From: Grammothele lineata
Lineage: Eukaryota; Basidiomycota; Agaricomycetes; Polyporales; Polyporaceae
Assembly: GCA_002150815.3 (NCBI GenBank)
Contig: NDFF03000367.1
Coordinates: 62,001-126,000 of the forward strand
DNA length: 64,000 nt
Direction: 5' to 3'
A program made the translations under genes and the position numbers. Below the pieces are notes generated by a model. The model searched no databases and had not been told where the DNA came from. It worked only from the letters and a program-made list of their open reading frames with translations. Positions 32,940-43,755 of this stretch are shown piece after piece (position 1 is the stretch's first letter; each line of letters begins with the position of its first letter).

Positions 32940-34340
32940 CCGTGTCACTAGAAGTATCCGTCAGTACGTACGTATTTGCGCGAGGCGTGCAACAGACCGG
33001 AGCGCGCTCGGAGCGTGATGGAATGGAGCGAGATGGGGAGTGACGACTGAACGGCGACCGACAGGGTCGCGGAGTGAAGGAATGGCTTGTGAGGGTTGAC
33101 CCTAGAGTGTCAGCAATACGCCGCCTCCTACCGAAAAAATCCGCTTACTTGTGACTCTTTGCTGTGAACCTTCCAATCAGTAGATGTTGAGCCTATGCCG
33201 CGGTACGCGCGGTGGCGCCCTGATTGTATACAGACTGCGGGGCCCCGCGTCCTGCGTTTAGCTTCCCGCGTGGTACGCGTGACTTCGCCCCACTGGATGC
33301 GATATGCGACACACCTGAAGCTGTTGGGGTGTATGTACACTCGTGGGCCTCTAGTCGTTTCGTGGAGGTTGTGCGTCCGCTGCCTACGCGTTGCCCAGCG
33401 CCAACCCAGCGCAGAGTCCGGTCATCAGGCGCCAAGCGGCTCGTCGAATGCCGGCCTGAGAGACTCCATGAGTCTGTATGACTCGACGGCCCGGTCCGGT
33501 CGGCATACCCGTGGGGGGTAAGGTTTCCGTTCCAGCGCTATCTTATCTTGTCGTTTTATCAGATGTATTTGTTACCGCTACAGCTCAGGTAATGTGTTTG
33601 AAGTGTCCAGGTCTGCCCGGAGGGCCATAATATTGTATATTCGTTTCAGTCCGTGTCTGTGTGAGGAGGCCCCAGTCCAGGGTCGCTGCAGTATGTAATT
33701 GCCTGCCCCGTATCTTGCGCGCGCTCGAGCGTGCAGGCCCCGCGCACCTTGCAGACCCATCTCGCCCCACTCATTAAGCTTAAGCGGACGCAGGTGCGCG
33801 AAATCAGACTGCGCGCGCTAAAATCGAGTCCAGCGTAGCTTCCAAGGTACGACTGTGCCGGATCGCGTTTCGCGGGGTGCGCGAGGTTCCGCATATTGCA
33901 GCGTGCACATGGAAGATGCGGGCGAGCCAACCAGTTGCATTCGAGCGCGCGCGCGTACTCGCGTCATGTCACACACAAGACACGTTCAAGTTAAAGCTAA
34001 TCATAAGGCCGTACTTACTACCACTAAGTACTATAACTTCGAGCTTTGACGCGCCCTCAGTCCTATATCCGTAGCTACGCGGGTTTCATAGACTGGATTG
34101 CCCCTCACTGAGCTACAGCCTGAGCGGAGACAGCGAGCTGACCAGATGCTTCATTTCTATAAGATCCGTCCACCCTGAGAAAGCGAGCGCGAGCCCTCGC
34201 TGACGTCACGTTCACGGTCAGGTGACTGCGCGTGATGAGCAAGAGCAAGGGCTCGCGACATTCAAGTGCTCTTCTCGCGCCCTCGTCTCCCAGATCTCTG
34301 CCCTGCTTTCAAAATCTCTGGTGCGTATTCTCTATGTCCG
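32940..34340. other. Gene-poor region
   Basis: Only short overlapping frames, without splice or motif support. Arg-rich translations reflect the CG-rich composition. Nothing recognised. Confidence 0.35.
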
Positions 34341-34347
34341 CTCCAGA

Positions 34348-34355
34348 TATATAAA
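34348..34355 (+). promoter_or_regulatory. TATA box
   Basis: TATATAAA followed by a C/T-rich stretch and an ATG at 34417, a typical fungal core promoter layout for the broken gene that follows. Confidence 0.5.
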
Positions 34356-34416
34356 CCCACACCTCAAGCTTCTGAGTCCTTCCCTCGCTCACCTTTTCAA
34401 GTTTCCACTCTCCTCC

Positions 34417-34939
34417 ATGTTCGACCCTTATCCTCTCGGCCATATGAGGCTTTCAACATGCAGTCGGATGTGTAGCGTCGAATGGACATCTCAGGTAAGC
34501 CATGTGTTTTAGCTCTCAACTCTCAACATACTTACATCGTTGATGCTTTCCCACCTATCCGCGAGTGCGACTGCATCCGCCTGCTGGTGAGTCACCTCAG
34601 CCTCCTTGCACACCGCGCCGCCCATGCAGCCGTATATCAGCTCCGGTACGTTCATTTTACACTTGTTTCGCTTATAAAAGGCCGATGATGGTGTTCATGC
34701 TGAGCTACTCAACCCGATTCAAGGCCGGGTGGCACGTGAGGCGGTGCCCATGTCTGCACCGACGGTCGAATCTGCGTTCGAGTAGCTCTTTGAAGCCAGA
34801 CCAAAAGAAGTCACGCTGGACCGCGTCGATCAGAGTCGAACTGGTTCGTCTGTGTCAGTCTCACGAGATTCGGGTGGTGTTTTGGCAGGGCGGTCGCATT
34901 TTGTACAATATCCGACTTTTTGTAGTAGTCACTCCTAAA
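34417..34939 (+). pseudogene. Small broken gene with internal stop
   Basis: The ATG at 34417 lies about 60 bp after a TATA box. The first exon codes MFDPYPLGHMRLSTCSRMCS and ends at a GTAAGC donor near 34494. Further intron-like signals (GTGAGTC near 34587) follow. From about 34683 one frame reads ADDGVHAELLNPIQGRVARE, meets a TAG after VESAFE at about 34785, continues as LFEARPKEVTLDRVDQSRTG and ends at TAA about 34937. CAG would fit at the TAG. I recognise no family. It looks like a once-functional gene with at least one nonsense change; linking all parts into one gene is tentative. Confidence 0.35.
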
Positions 34940-34944
34940 TGAGA

Positions 34945-36720
34945 TGTCGCGATCTGTGCATCCTCTGTCTATCGCGAGCTTGCTACAAAGCTACTTATCC
35001 TAAGTATGAAATTTCTAATAGCGCGTGAAATGGCCTTACGCCCGCGCCGCCCACGCCCGATTGTCCCGCACGCTCGATCACCCGTGCAAGATGGCCCTGC
35101 GCGTGCGATCGCCGCCCGCCGCCTGGTCGTGCTTAGTCCGCGTTCGCCCGCGTAGCCAGGTCGCGCGCGATGCCCAAGAATTCGTCGGGCGCGGTAGCTT
35201 TTTCTTGGGGCGCTTGAGCTTGCCCTCGCGCACGCGGGCTTATGTGGGGATTCTGCTGATGGTACTTAAGTTAGAGACGTCGCGGGGGAAGAGCCGTGTG
35301 GGGGTGGCTGTGCTGGTGCGGGGGTCGCGAGTACGAGTCGCAGCTCGGGCATCTGTGATACACTATAGTACAGAGATAGTAAGTAGCACAGAAAGAGAAA
35401 AAACTATGAAATATCCTTAGCACAGAACGGGACTGAGCATGCGTGAGCGAAGAAGGTGTGGTCGCGAGGCCCTCTACGAGGAGTCCGACTCGCGGAGACT
35501 CGATGTGGCCCGGGCCAGCGCCGGCCGGGGGGTATGTCCGAGGACCGGGAGTGCCGGATAGCTGGAGTGCCGAATGATTGAACGCGGCATGTGAGCCGCG
35601 TCTATGACGCGTATACAGATGTCGTTAGAGTCGCAGGTGTGAGATCGCGGACTGTGCGGGTGTGCGGCCTAGGTCGCGGGTCGCAGGTCGCGGGGGTATC
35701 GAGGTCACGTGTCGGCAGAGGATCGTCACGTCGTGGGGTAACTCCGCCCAAAGGACCAAACGGGACCCTAATGTAGGGGTTAGAGACCTTTTGGAAGTCA
35801 CATGACTGCAGAAAGGTCGCCCGCGCAAAGTGGCCATCTGCCTCGCACATTGTACTAAGACCCTAAAGAAAATATGAAGCCTTCGTAAAATGTACTGTAC
35901 TACTCACTATAGCATGCAAGGCTATTGGAGCATCAAAATATAGGTCGCATGTGTTGAACGAGCATGAACGAGGCTGCCGCCAGAAGTGGCAGATTCTGCC
36001 CAGGAGAAGGCAGGACTCTCGATGCTGGATGCAAAACATTGAAGATGACGTTCAAAAACTCTGATGCGCAATTACCATGTGTTTTACAACCCAATCGGGG
36101 TATCCCAGCGAGAAGCGGGGGATTCATTGAACAGATACTACTTCTGAGATGGAGGTCTATCATCAAGCCCAAATCATCGGAACGGGCAAACAAACGAAGA
36201 GAAAAACTATCGCGATCGTAAGAAAAACTACTCTCTGGTGCGTAAATCAAATTTTGAGGCTCGTCCATAAGGTACGGGCTCAAACGAGAGCGAGAATGTT
36301 GCCATTCGAGCCGAGGTCCAGCTTGACAAGATCGTCGCGGCGGCCCGCCGCCGCGAAGCAAAAATTATGGTGTACGTACTTTATCGGCTTATTACATTTC
36401 TCTATAACGCCTTTGTAAGGCCGCGCGGGCGATTGGAAGCAGAGTGCCCCCGCGCGACGCCGCGCGAGGGCGAGAGGAGGGATGAGAGCGCGCCTTCAGC
36501 GCGCACCCAAGTTGGCGACCCTGGGGGCCGCTGGCGCGGCCTGCGCCACCCCGGCCGTTCCCTTGTAATGACCAATTTGCCACGTCGTAGGTGTCGCGGT
36601 CATGCGTCGCACTCGCGTACATGTTCTGGCCGCGTGCCATGCACATCACCGAAACCAAGGAGTCCCACGGCTCCCACCTGCAGGCGCCTGCGGTGTCCTA
36701 ACTGCTTGCTTGCTTCAGAG
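34945..36720. other. Gene-poor region upstream of A3
   Basis: No supported gene. The frames here are short or Arg/Pro-rich by composition. A CACGTG box at 36722-36727 directly precedes the tandem array that leads to A3. Confidence 0.35.
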
Positions 36721-36733
36721 TCACGTGATGGTG

Positions 36734-36851
36734 CCCCCGCACTTATGCAAGCCCCCGCACTCGTGCAAGCCCCCGCACTCGTGCAAGCCCCCGCACTCGT
36801 GCAAGCCCCCGCACTTGTGCAAGCCCCCGCACTTGTGCAAGTCCCCGCACT
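36734..36851 (+). repeat. 18-bp tandem array carrying CCCGCAC
   Basis: Six full units and one partial unit of CCCCCGCACTCGTGCAAG; units differ only at one or two positions (TTATG, TCGTG, TTGTG). It ends about 140 bp before the A3 ATG. Each unit carries the CCCGCAC word seen upstream of other A and B genes and also the half-palindrome GCAC-x4-GTGC, so it could be a cluster of binding sites. Confidence 0.95.
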
Positions 36852-36993
36852 GCAGCACTCACTTGCACGCCACCCTCGAAGTCCGCCACTCCCCCGTTAG
36901 TGCTTCTATCTCGATACGGCGCCGTATACAGATCTACGCACAGCGCGCTCTCTCTCCACTCCCCGGGCATCTCATCCCCCTCTCTTCGTCACC

Positions 36994-38051
36994 ATGGCTC
37001 AGCCCATCGACCAGTGGAACCTCACTGGGCTGCCTTTCCACAACATTTACGACATGTGCAACGTTTTTCCCGACGACTTTGAAAGAAATCAGGCACTTAG
37101 GTATCGCCTAGGCGTTGCAGACAAATTCCTTCGAGATTTGGAGGAGGCAGGGATCGGCGGAGCTAGGGTAGAGCGGCGGTCACTGTGGGGGGCCGCTGCC
37201 TACCATATATGTTATGCGGCAGAACTGGTACGCCATTACCGTTACATCCCAAAGAGTTACCTCACATCGTATTTCAGTGGCTTCCTAACGGCCCAGGTCA
37301 GCCGGTAGGGGGCTTCCTGGCGAGATACGTCCGGGCAGTGACTCGCCACACCGACCTGCGCTACGCTGCGGTCGCGGACGTGATGCTGATGCTGGGTTAT
37401 GTCTCCAAGCTTGGGGAGAAACAACACTCGACGCTCCCAAGAAACGCAGCCTTCCTCTGGGAGATTTATCTCACTTGCACCGTGGAGGACCTGGAAACAA
37501 CAGGGAGGCAGGTTTTGGATGCCATTCGCAACTGCACACCGTTCTGGTTTGAGTTCCCCGTGCCCTTCGTGCGTCCTCCCTCTGCAGTCCGCATCACAGC
37601 AATATTACGTCCCCCCATGTCCCCCCCCCCGGTATCGGCGCAGATGCTCTCCATGCAGTCGACGACGGTTTACGACGTTAACGACGCTGGCCTGCGTCGA
37701 AGCGTTCGCCAACCAAAAGTGTCAACTAGACTTCAAGACGCCCTCTCCTCCACGGAACCGGACGTTGCAGCTCGCATCCTGGCAATCCGCGAAGAGATGC
37801 GACTGAAGTACAACGAGTTGGTGTTGCGCCTCCATATAGGCTACGCCAGGTCACGAAGGTTGGTGGAGTTGCTCGACGAGTACACTGAGCAGAAGGGCGG
37901 TGGTGGGAAGGAGGGTAAAAAGCGAGCGAAGGGCAAAGAGCGGGCCGGAGATGTCGTCGAACGTGGCACCGGATTCTCTCTGGTCGCTCTGAAGGCATGT
38001 ACGTTGGTGAGGGAGGGAGCGATAGAGCGATTCCTGTGCAAAGACCTGTGA
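36994..38051 (+). CDS. Type A paralog 3 (A3), unknown function
   Basis: Two exons, 36994-37227 and 37302-38051, join in phase 0 across a 74-bp intron placed after codon 78, exactly as in A2, giving 327 aa. The start sits in a good context (ACCATGG). Family features: LWGAAAYHICYAAEL before the intron; FLARYVRAVTRHTDLRYAAVADVMLMLGYVSKLGE after it; LWEIYLTCTV; FPVPFVR; then a Pro/Ser-rich linker and the helix EMRLKYNELVLRLHIGYARSRRLVELLDEY. The tail is Lys/Gly-rich. No second intron, as in A1. B3 lies tail to tail, 294 bp away. Function unknown. Confidence 0.78.
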
Positions 38052-38345
38052 ACGTTGCAGTTGCGGTTGCGTTGTACACCATGATCGCTAGTTTCCTCTG
38101 CCGACTTGGAATCCATACGATGTCTTCTGGAACTTAATACGATGCTGTCTTAGAACTCGCCCCTTAGTGATGATTTTGAGCGTGTACGACACAGGCATTT
38201 CAACTTATTCCGCAGTTCCATTATCAAAACAAACTCGACGAAATTAAAACAGCGTTCAAAATCGCAGGTAAAAATCACAGCTAGCTCTTTGTCGATAGTA
38301 CATGTTCCCAGGCTATATGGTACATCCACAGGCAGGTCCAACGTC

Positions 38346-39349
38346 TCATCGTTTCCCGCTACCCGTGGCACGCGCAACGTCTTCAGCCTCCTCCTCCACA
38401 AAGACTGACGCATTCAGCTCTTTGAGCCTCGCCATCGCATCAGCCATGTCGTCAACCTCCGCCAACTCCGGAAGCCGCTCTTGGATAATGCCACGCATAT
38501 CCCTACGAGGAAGCCGGGATATCAGGCGTGCTTGCTGAATATCCAACGATGCTAACTCTCTCGTGAGAGTTCTAGCTCTCGAGAAGTCGGCCGTCATTTC
38601 GTCATAAATGTGAATGATGCTTCTTGCCGTGATAGCGGAAGGATCATCTGGCGCAGGGTGCGAGAAACGAGGCAGGTCGCGGATGTGAAGCGCATCTACG
38701 CTTCGCAGCAGTTCGGCCTCAATAGAGCACGCCAAAGCGGGGACGTTCGATGAAGATCCACTAGGGCGAATTGCTGAGTTATGTGAATCTCTACCACGTG
38801 TCGAGGTTTCCAGGTCGTTGTCGATATCCATCACACTATCCACAGGGGCCGAAGCGGGCGGCGAGGGGGACAAGGTGGCGACCGAAGTCTGACCCCGCGC
38901 GGGGGCAGTAGCGGGTGGCCTGATACGTATAGTGAGAGAGGATTGGGGAGCTGCAGAACGTGTGGCGCTGCGCAGGTCTCCTCGAGGAGGGAGTCGGATC
39001 TTCAGCGCGGCGGGGCCAGCAGCGTTGGTGCTCGCCGGCATAGTAGCATCCATCTGTTTACTATCGGCGGGATCGAGGGCAGGAGAAGCCTTCTGGCATT
39101 GTTCGGGTTCTTCCGGGAGGTCAGCGGAAGTTGAATCGTGCAAATTTTCCTCACAAGAACCCATGCGCCTCTAGCAAAGGCGTATTTAGCCACCTTACCC
39201 CTCTTATCCCGTTGGACGCTGTCACTCACCTCGCTAGGCGGATTGCTGGCAGCGTCTTCGCCCGATTGAAACAACGGCTGAGGGTCTTCGTCAAGGAGGA
39301 AGACTGGAATCACAGAGCAATGAGGTCGCAAAGAATGATCAGCGGACAT
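38346..39349 (-). CDS. Type B gene 3 (B3), Ser/Pro-rich protein with helical tail
   Basis: Exons 39349-39230 and 39170-38346 join in phase 0 across a 59-bp intron (GTGAGT donor, GCTAG acceptor), giving 314 aa. Residues 1-40 are a short leader; about 41-175 are Ser/Pro/Ala/Arg-rich and likely disordered, with a VDSVMDIDNDLE patch. The C-terminal 130 residues are helical (IIHIYDEMTADFSRARTLTRE, DMADAMARLKELNASVFVEE) and probably coiled coil. The architecture matches the type B slot but it lacks the zinc cluster of B6 and the N-terminal helical domain of B1, so homology to them is not proven. Two GTGCGGGC motifs lie 230-260 bp upstream. It faces A3 tail to tail. Confidence 0.62.
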
Positions 39350-39578
39350 TGCTTGGACCGTGGGGCGATGGAGCAGGTTGCGCAAAGACGTTCGCCCGGG
39401 AAGTGCACAGGAGAGAGGGTTGGTGCGGGCGACCTGAGGGCCCATCAGACTCCAGATACTCAGTGAGTGATGGATAGCGGACAAGACCTACTCAGTGGAG
39501 GACCAAAGAAAGGTGTGGACACTCAGTGCAATGGCGTTCAAAGGGCGGCAGCCTCAAAGAACGGCGCCCAAAGGTGGT

Positions 39579-39611
39579 GTGCGGGCAGTGTTCACTGAGT
39601 GGTGCGGGCGG
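39579..39611 (-). promoter_or_regulatory. Two CCCGCAC motifs upstream of B3
   Basis: GTGCGGGC at 39579-39586 and GGTGCGGGCGG at 39601-39611, that is CCCGCACC on the B3 coding strand, flanking an imperfect TTCACTGAGTGG palindrome. The same word precedes other A and B genes. Confidence 0.4.
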
Positions 39612-41862
39612 TGAGGCAGGCATCTAGCCCCTGCAAAGTTTGGTTCTATTTGTGCACCAGGCTGCCCAAATATGGCTGCCAAAGAACCGGTGAAAATACA
39701 CCATACTTATGTGACCTCTGAGGAGGCCCCATACATGTAGTAATGAACATACCATACGATGTGAATTTATAGCGAATTTGTTGCTGGACCTGCTGTTGAA
39801 CATGGGAGTCCATCAGGAAACGCGGTTTCATCCATCGGCTCTGTATGGTAATACACGGAGCCATGGAGCGCTGGAGCCGACCCCTGTCTTACTGAAGCCG
39901 GCTGATCCGGGCACGCCGGCATGGATCGGCTGCCTCCGTGTGGATACGTACGCGTGCCTCCATCCGCCTCCATCTGGAGACTGTGCCTCCATCCTCACGC
40001 GGCTCCCAAGAGAGTCGGCTGTTACCCTTCATATTCCTGAGTCCCGCTTCCTCCTAGCACACCAGCACCTCGTCGAGTGAAGCTCAAGCCACTCTGGGAT
40101 GAGGTCGTATTATCAAGTAAAGTAAGGCACATGCGAGTAGAGTGCATGAAAAGAAAATGTATATGTAGCGAGGACGAAGAGAAGCGGGCGGGCGAGCGGG
40201 GGCACGGCCCACGGCGTGAGCTCGGTGAACGAGGAGGCGGCGCGGAAGTGGGCAGAGGAGGCGGCACGGGAGGAGGCAGAACGTGCGCGCGATGAGCGGG
40301 ACGGGTGCGACGGAGCACTAAGGGGAAAGGACGCGAGCAGAGTGCAGATCGAGAATAGCTCTCACGAGCGAACGCCTCGCAGGACCTTCCCCTTGCCACG
40401 CGAGAGGCCCCTGCTTGTGTCGTCGCTGCGCAAGCCGGAAAGCGCAGGCAGCCCTTCCTCGGACTCTACGGTATGCTTTCGCCTGTCAGCCCACGACTCC
40501 GCACGGGAGCGGAGACAAAGGACGAGACAGTCCTGCAGCTCGTCCGCACGCTCCGCCTCGAGATCTCGGAGGTCGCGTCGAGCGCGACGAACGCATTCGC
40601 GGTCTCGTCTTCTCCAGACCCTCGTGGCGTGGCGTGTGCCGGGGTGCATGTTAGAAATCGCACTGCGTAGGCTTAGGTACGAGACGGCTGCGCGCGCGGT
40701 CACGCGAGGTGTGGAGGGTGGGTCGCTAATCCTTATGGGCGCGTTTTGGATGTTTGCTATCGTGTTCGAGGTCCGACGGGACCGCGGAGGGATGATACTA
40801 GTGGTGGATTGTCTCGCGGTTGGATCGAGAGTTGAGCGCGATGACTGCGCGCGACCTCAGCAGCTGACCTCAGTGCTGTCGACGACTTTTGGGCGACCCT
40901 CAACTCTCTCGCGCTGCCGCCAGGTGAGCGATTTCGTCCCGCGCGCGTTGCGGTCTCGTACCCAGCCGCGCTACTCGCACTCCACCACCGCAAGCGTTTT
41001 CTACGGTGGCGGAGTGCGAGTCAACAATGCTGGGGGTACGACACCAGCGCGATACTCCCTCACGGACGAACTCTCTTGCGCTGCTGCCAGGCACTCATCG
41101 TCTCGTTTTCGGGGAACACTTCACGTACGGGGAGCCGAGCACAGAAAAGTCATTCAGTTTCCCGCACTTACCATCAGCGCGCGAGAGTACCTAGGCCGAG
41201 CGCAGGCTGCCGCCGTTTCTCCCATCCTCGCATGGCTCGTTATGTTGAATACTAGGCCGCGATACTACCTGTAGCCCGCGTTGCTGTTTGGCCAGTGCAA
41301 TCTCTGTCAAATCGTGCACAAGTGTATCTCAGCGTTACTTACTTCGGTTTTGCGTCTCAATTGTCGCCCGCGACCGTGAGTAGAACATTGACGGAAACCA
41401 GCGAGTGGGATGGAGGCACATAGGCGAGATGGAGGCTCGTGCCTCCAGGCGGAGTCGAGCTCTCCATGTGGCGCTGCATGGAGCGGCAATCTCCGGCCGG
41501 ACGGCCCTGGAGCGCCGGATAACTTGACTCCGTATGGAGCAGATCGCATTTCCTGATGACTCAGCCGTGAGTGCTAAGAAGGGCAGCGTTACAACTTGAC
41601 CCACCTGTGGGCAGTGGCTGCACGGCGGATGTGTCCGCCGGCAGTGCGATCGCGGGGGTTTTGGGAGCAACTAGTGCTGTCAAACTATCAGCTTTAGAGG
41701 CAATGCAGGAGTGTGCTGAATGCGTCTGAAAACAATGCCTATCGAGTATGCAAGCCGTTGAACAGGCTGGCGCGGGGCCATCACGATATAATCATCTACG
41801 TGCAAGGTGACAATTTTATCCATCCAATCGTCACATACAAGCCGGCAGTGATATATTGGTTA
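39612..41862. other. Region with low-confidence frames only
   Basis: The longest plus-strand frame (40216-41274) starts with an Ala/Glu/Arg helix (EEAARKWAEEAAREEAERA) but soon becomes Arg/Ser-rich, and the antisense frame is equally open, so it may be compositional. The region also holds an imperfect 37-bp direct repeat (40908-40945 and 41068-41104, core CTCTCGCGCTGC-GCCAGG) and a hairpin at 40974-41020. No gene is called with confidence. Confidence 0.35.
40974..41020. repeat. Strong hairpin
   Basis: A 17-bp stem (CTCGCACTCCACCACCG pairing with CGGTGGCGGAGTGCGAG, one mismatch) around a 13-bp loop. It lies between two direct repeats and may belong to a small transposon footprint. Confidence 0.7.
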
Positions 41863-42588
41863 CTAGTCCTCTTCTGTATCCAGCTCGCTTCTATTCTCTG
41901 TCTCATCTAAGTCGCTGCCAATGTCACTGACTGAGCCCCTGCATTCAGCATCCGTGACGGGATCATGAAGCGTTGCCGCCAAAGCGCGACCCAAGCAAGA
42001 CGAACGGCCCCGTGCTACTGTCAAAGAACGCACCCAACTCTCCCTTTCCTCGATCTCGTGGCCGTTCAGCTGCGCATCATCGACCTGGCCTAAGAGAACC
42101 CGCCGAATCTGGTTGATCTCGGGCGAAGCAAGTTCGATGAACTCTTCAGTTTGACGCTGAAGGTCACGCACTGCAGCCATCATATGTACCCATCGTAAGT
42201 TGAGATGCTTCATGCGAGAGTAGATCGCCATTGATTCTGAGGTGCCAGCGTCTTCGGACGTGAGGGGCGACGGACGAGTGGCCTGGGAGGCGAGTTCGAC
42301 GCGGGAAGATTCTCCCTCAGACTCCAACCCATTATCGCTGTCGTCTAACCCCTCCCCTTTAAAGAGGTCGTCCATGCAGTGGTAAATGATGTCGGAGGGA
42401 TGACGCCTCCCTGACGGCTCCACTGCGTCGAAATCCTCAGGCGAGAGGACGCGTGCTCGAACAGATTTGCCGTATCGAAGGCGACCCTCAGAGTTGTCAT
42501 CGTCGAACTCAGAGGGAGCCGTACGCTTTGAGACCATGGCTTTGCCGGATCTTGGTTTCGGTTGATTATCAGGAAAGCCCGCTGCCAT
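41863..42588 (-). CDS. Type B gene 4 (B4), acidic protein
   Basis: Single exon of 241 aa from the ATG at 42588. The N-terminal third is Lys/Arg/Ser-rich, the middle very acidic (DDLFKGEGLDDSDNGLESEG), then a helical segment (AIYSRMKHLNLRWVHMMAAV, RDLQRQTEEFIELASPEI), and a Ser/Asp/Glu tail. Immediately upstream the same frame stays open for about 30 codons and contains GCKNIEGVDLHDC, reminiscent of the cysteine cluster region of B6, so B4 may be a shortened relative or may have an unseen upstream exon. A TATA-like ATATAAG lies at 42794-42800. It is in tandem with A4, not facing it. Function unknown. Confidence 0.55.
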   Translation of the reverse strand: MAAGFPDNQPKPRSGKAMVSKRTAPSEFDDDNSEGRLRYGKSVRARVLSPEDFDAVEPSGRRHPSDIIYHCMDDLFKGEGLDDSDNGLESEGESSRVELASQATRPSPLTSEDAGTSESMAIYSRMKHLNLRWVHMMAAVRDLQRQTEEFIELASPEINQIRRVLLGQVDDAQLNGHEIEERESWVRSLTVARGRSSCLGRALAATLHDPVTDAECRGSVSDIGSDLDETENRSELDTEED

Positions 42589-42793
42589 TTTTATTGTGAG
42601 CCGACAGTCATGAAGATCGACGCCCTCGATGTTTTTGCAACCTACCTGGACGTTCTTCGCAGGATGTCCTGAGAGGCAATATCAGCCAACATTCATGGAT
42701 GGCGTACTAGAGACATACAGTGGAAATGACGAACTTGAATGTGCCAATAACACAGCTGGTGGGCAGGAGACAGTGGGGGAGGGGATGACAGTC

Positions 42794-42800
42794 CTTATAT
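42794..42800 (-). promoter_or_regulatory. TATA-like box upstream of B4
   Basis: ATATAAG on the minus strand, followed by a pyrimidine-rich run (CATCCCCTCCCCCACTG), about 205 bp before the B4 ATG. Confidence 0.4.
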
Positions 42801-43755
42801 GCACGCCCCAATGAGGAAGGTCGGCTGAAGGTGGCGGCCGTCTGAGACTAAATACGCTTCGATCGTGAAAGCCATTCCTGATGGCGTGCTACAAGGGGAA
42901 AGGAAGGGTGGAAAAAAGCTCTTCCGGGCCTCACAAGAGGACAAGGGAGATTTCCGTATGATTAATGGTCCCACGCTCGGAGTCCGAGTCATTTTTTACA
43001 CAAATCGTATGTAGAGCACACGATTCACCGATGTCAAGCCATCAGAAAGGGGTCGGCAGTGTGATTCAGATCTATCTCAAGCACTGTCCAACACAGTGGG
43101 AGCAATCTACTCCCAAGTTTCTCCTACAAATATGTCATTTTCGGTGGCGAGCACTACTGCTATCTCCTACAGTCACAGTGAAAATTAATCGTTGCGCACT
43201 TGACGCGAGTGACCGTTCCCTGCAGCTAAGGCCATCTAATGTGCAGTCTGATGATGTACGAAACTGAAGCAAGAAGCGAAGAGATGTATACAAGTTTGTA
43301 CAGCGACTGTATATGTGTTACTTTAAGCACACGTCCGGAGATCATTCTTGACAGCAGCGGGGGGTGCAATAAACGTTGACTGCATCAAGTGTACTCTTGT
43401 GTGAAGCTACTATATTGGCCCTGTTTCAATGTCAAATCAACTTTGAAACACTTGCGCACACGCGAACGTCGCTGCGTCTGCGGCGACTATGTAAGGACTG
43501 AACTGGCGACTTCGACGTTACAGTAGATATGCGTGCACACACGCAAGAATGTAGTAGTCATGTGTGGGATGTTTGAAAGCTGAACGAAAACTGGAATGCA
43601 CGCATACGTACACAATCTCGAGCCTGAGGTGGAACATGAGAATAAACCTGGGGCATAACAATTGAATTCCCCTCGCTGGTGGAGTCGATTCATCATCAAT
43701 TTCTATCATGAGCAAATAATGTCCAAGTAATGCCATTGAGCGATAAGTGGACGAG
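42801..43755. other. Spacer between A4 and B4
   Basis: No supported gene or clear repeat was seen. Short frames only. Confidence 0.4.

Noticed and set aside
36734..36851. CRISPR-like array
   Set aside because: The units are directly adjacent with no spacers, and the host is a fungus; it is a simple tandem repeat.
40216..41274. A 352-codon plus-strand frame
   Set aside because: Arg/Ser-rich after the first 30 residues, equally open on the other strand, no splice or family support; left as a low-confidence region.
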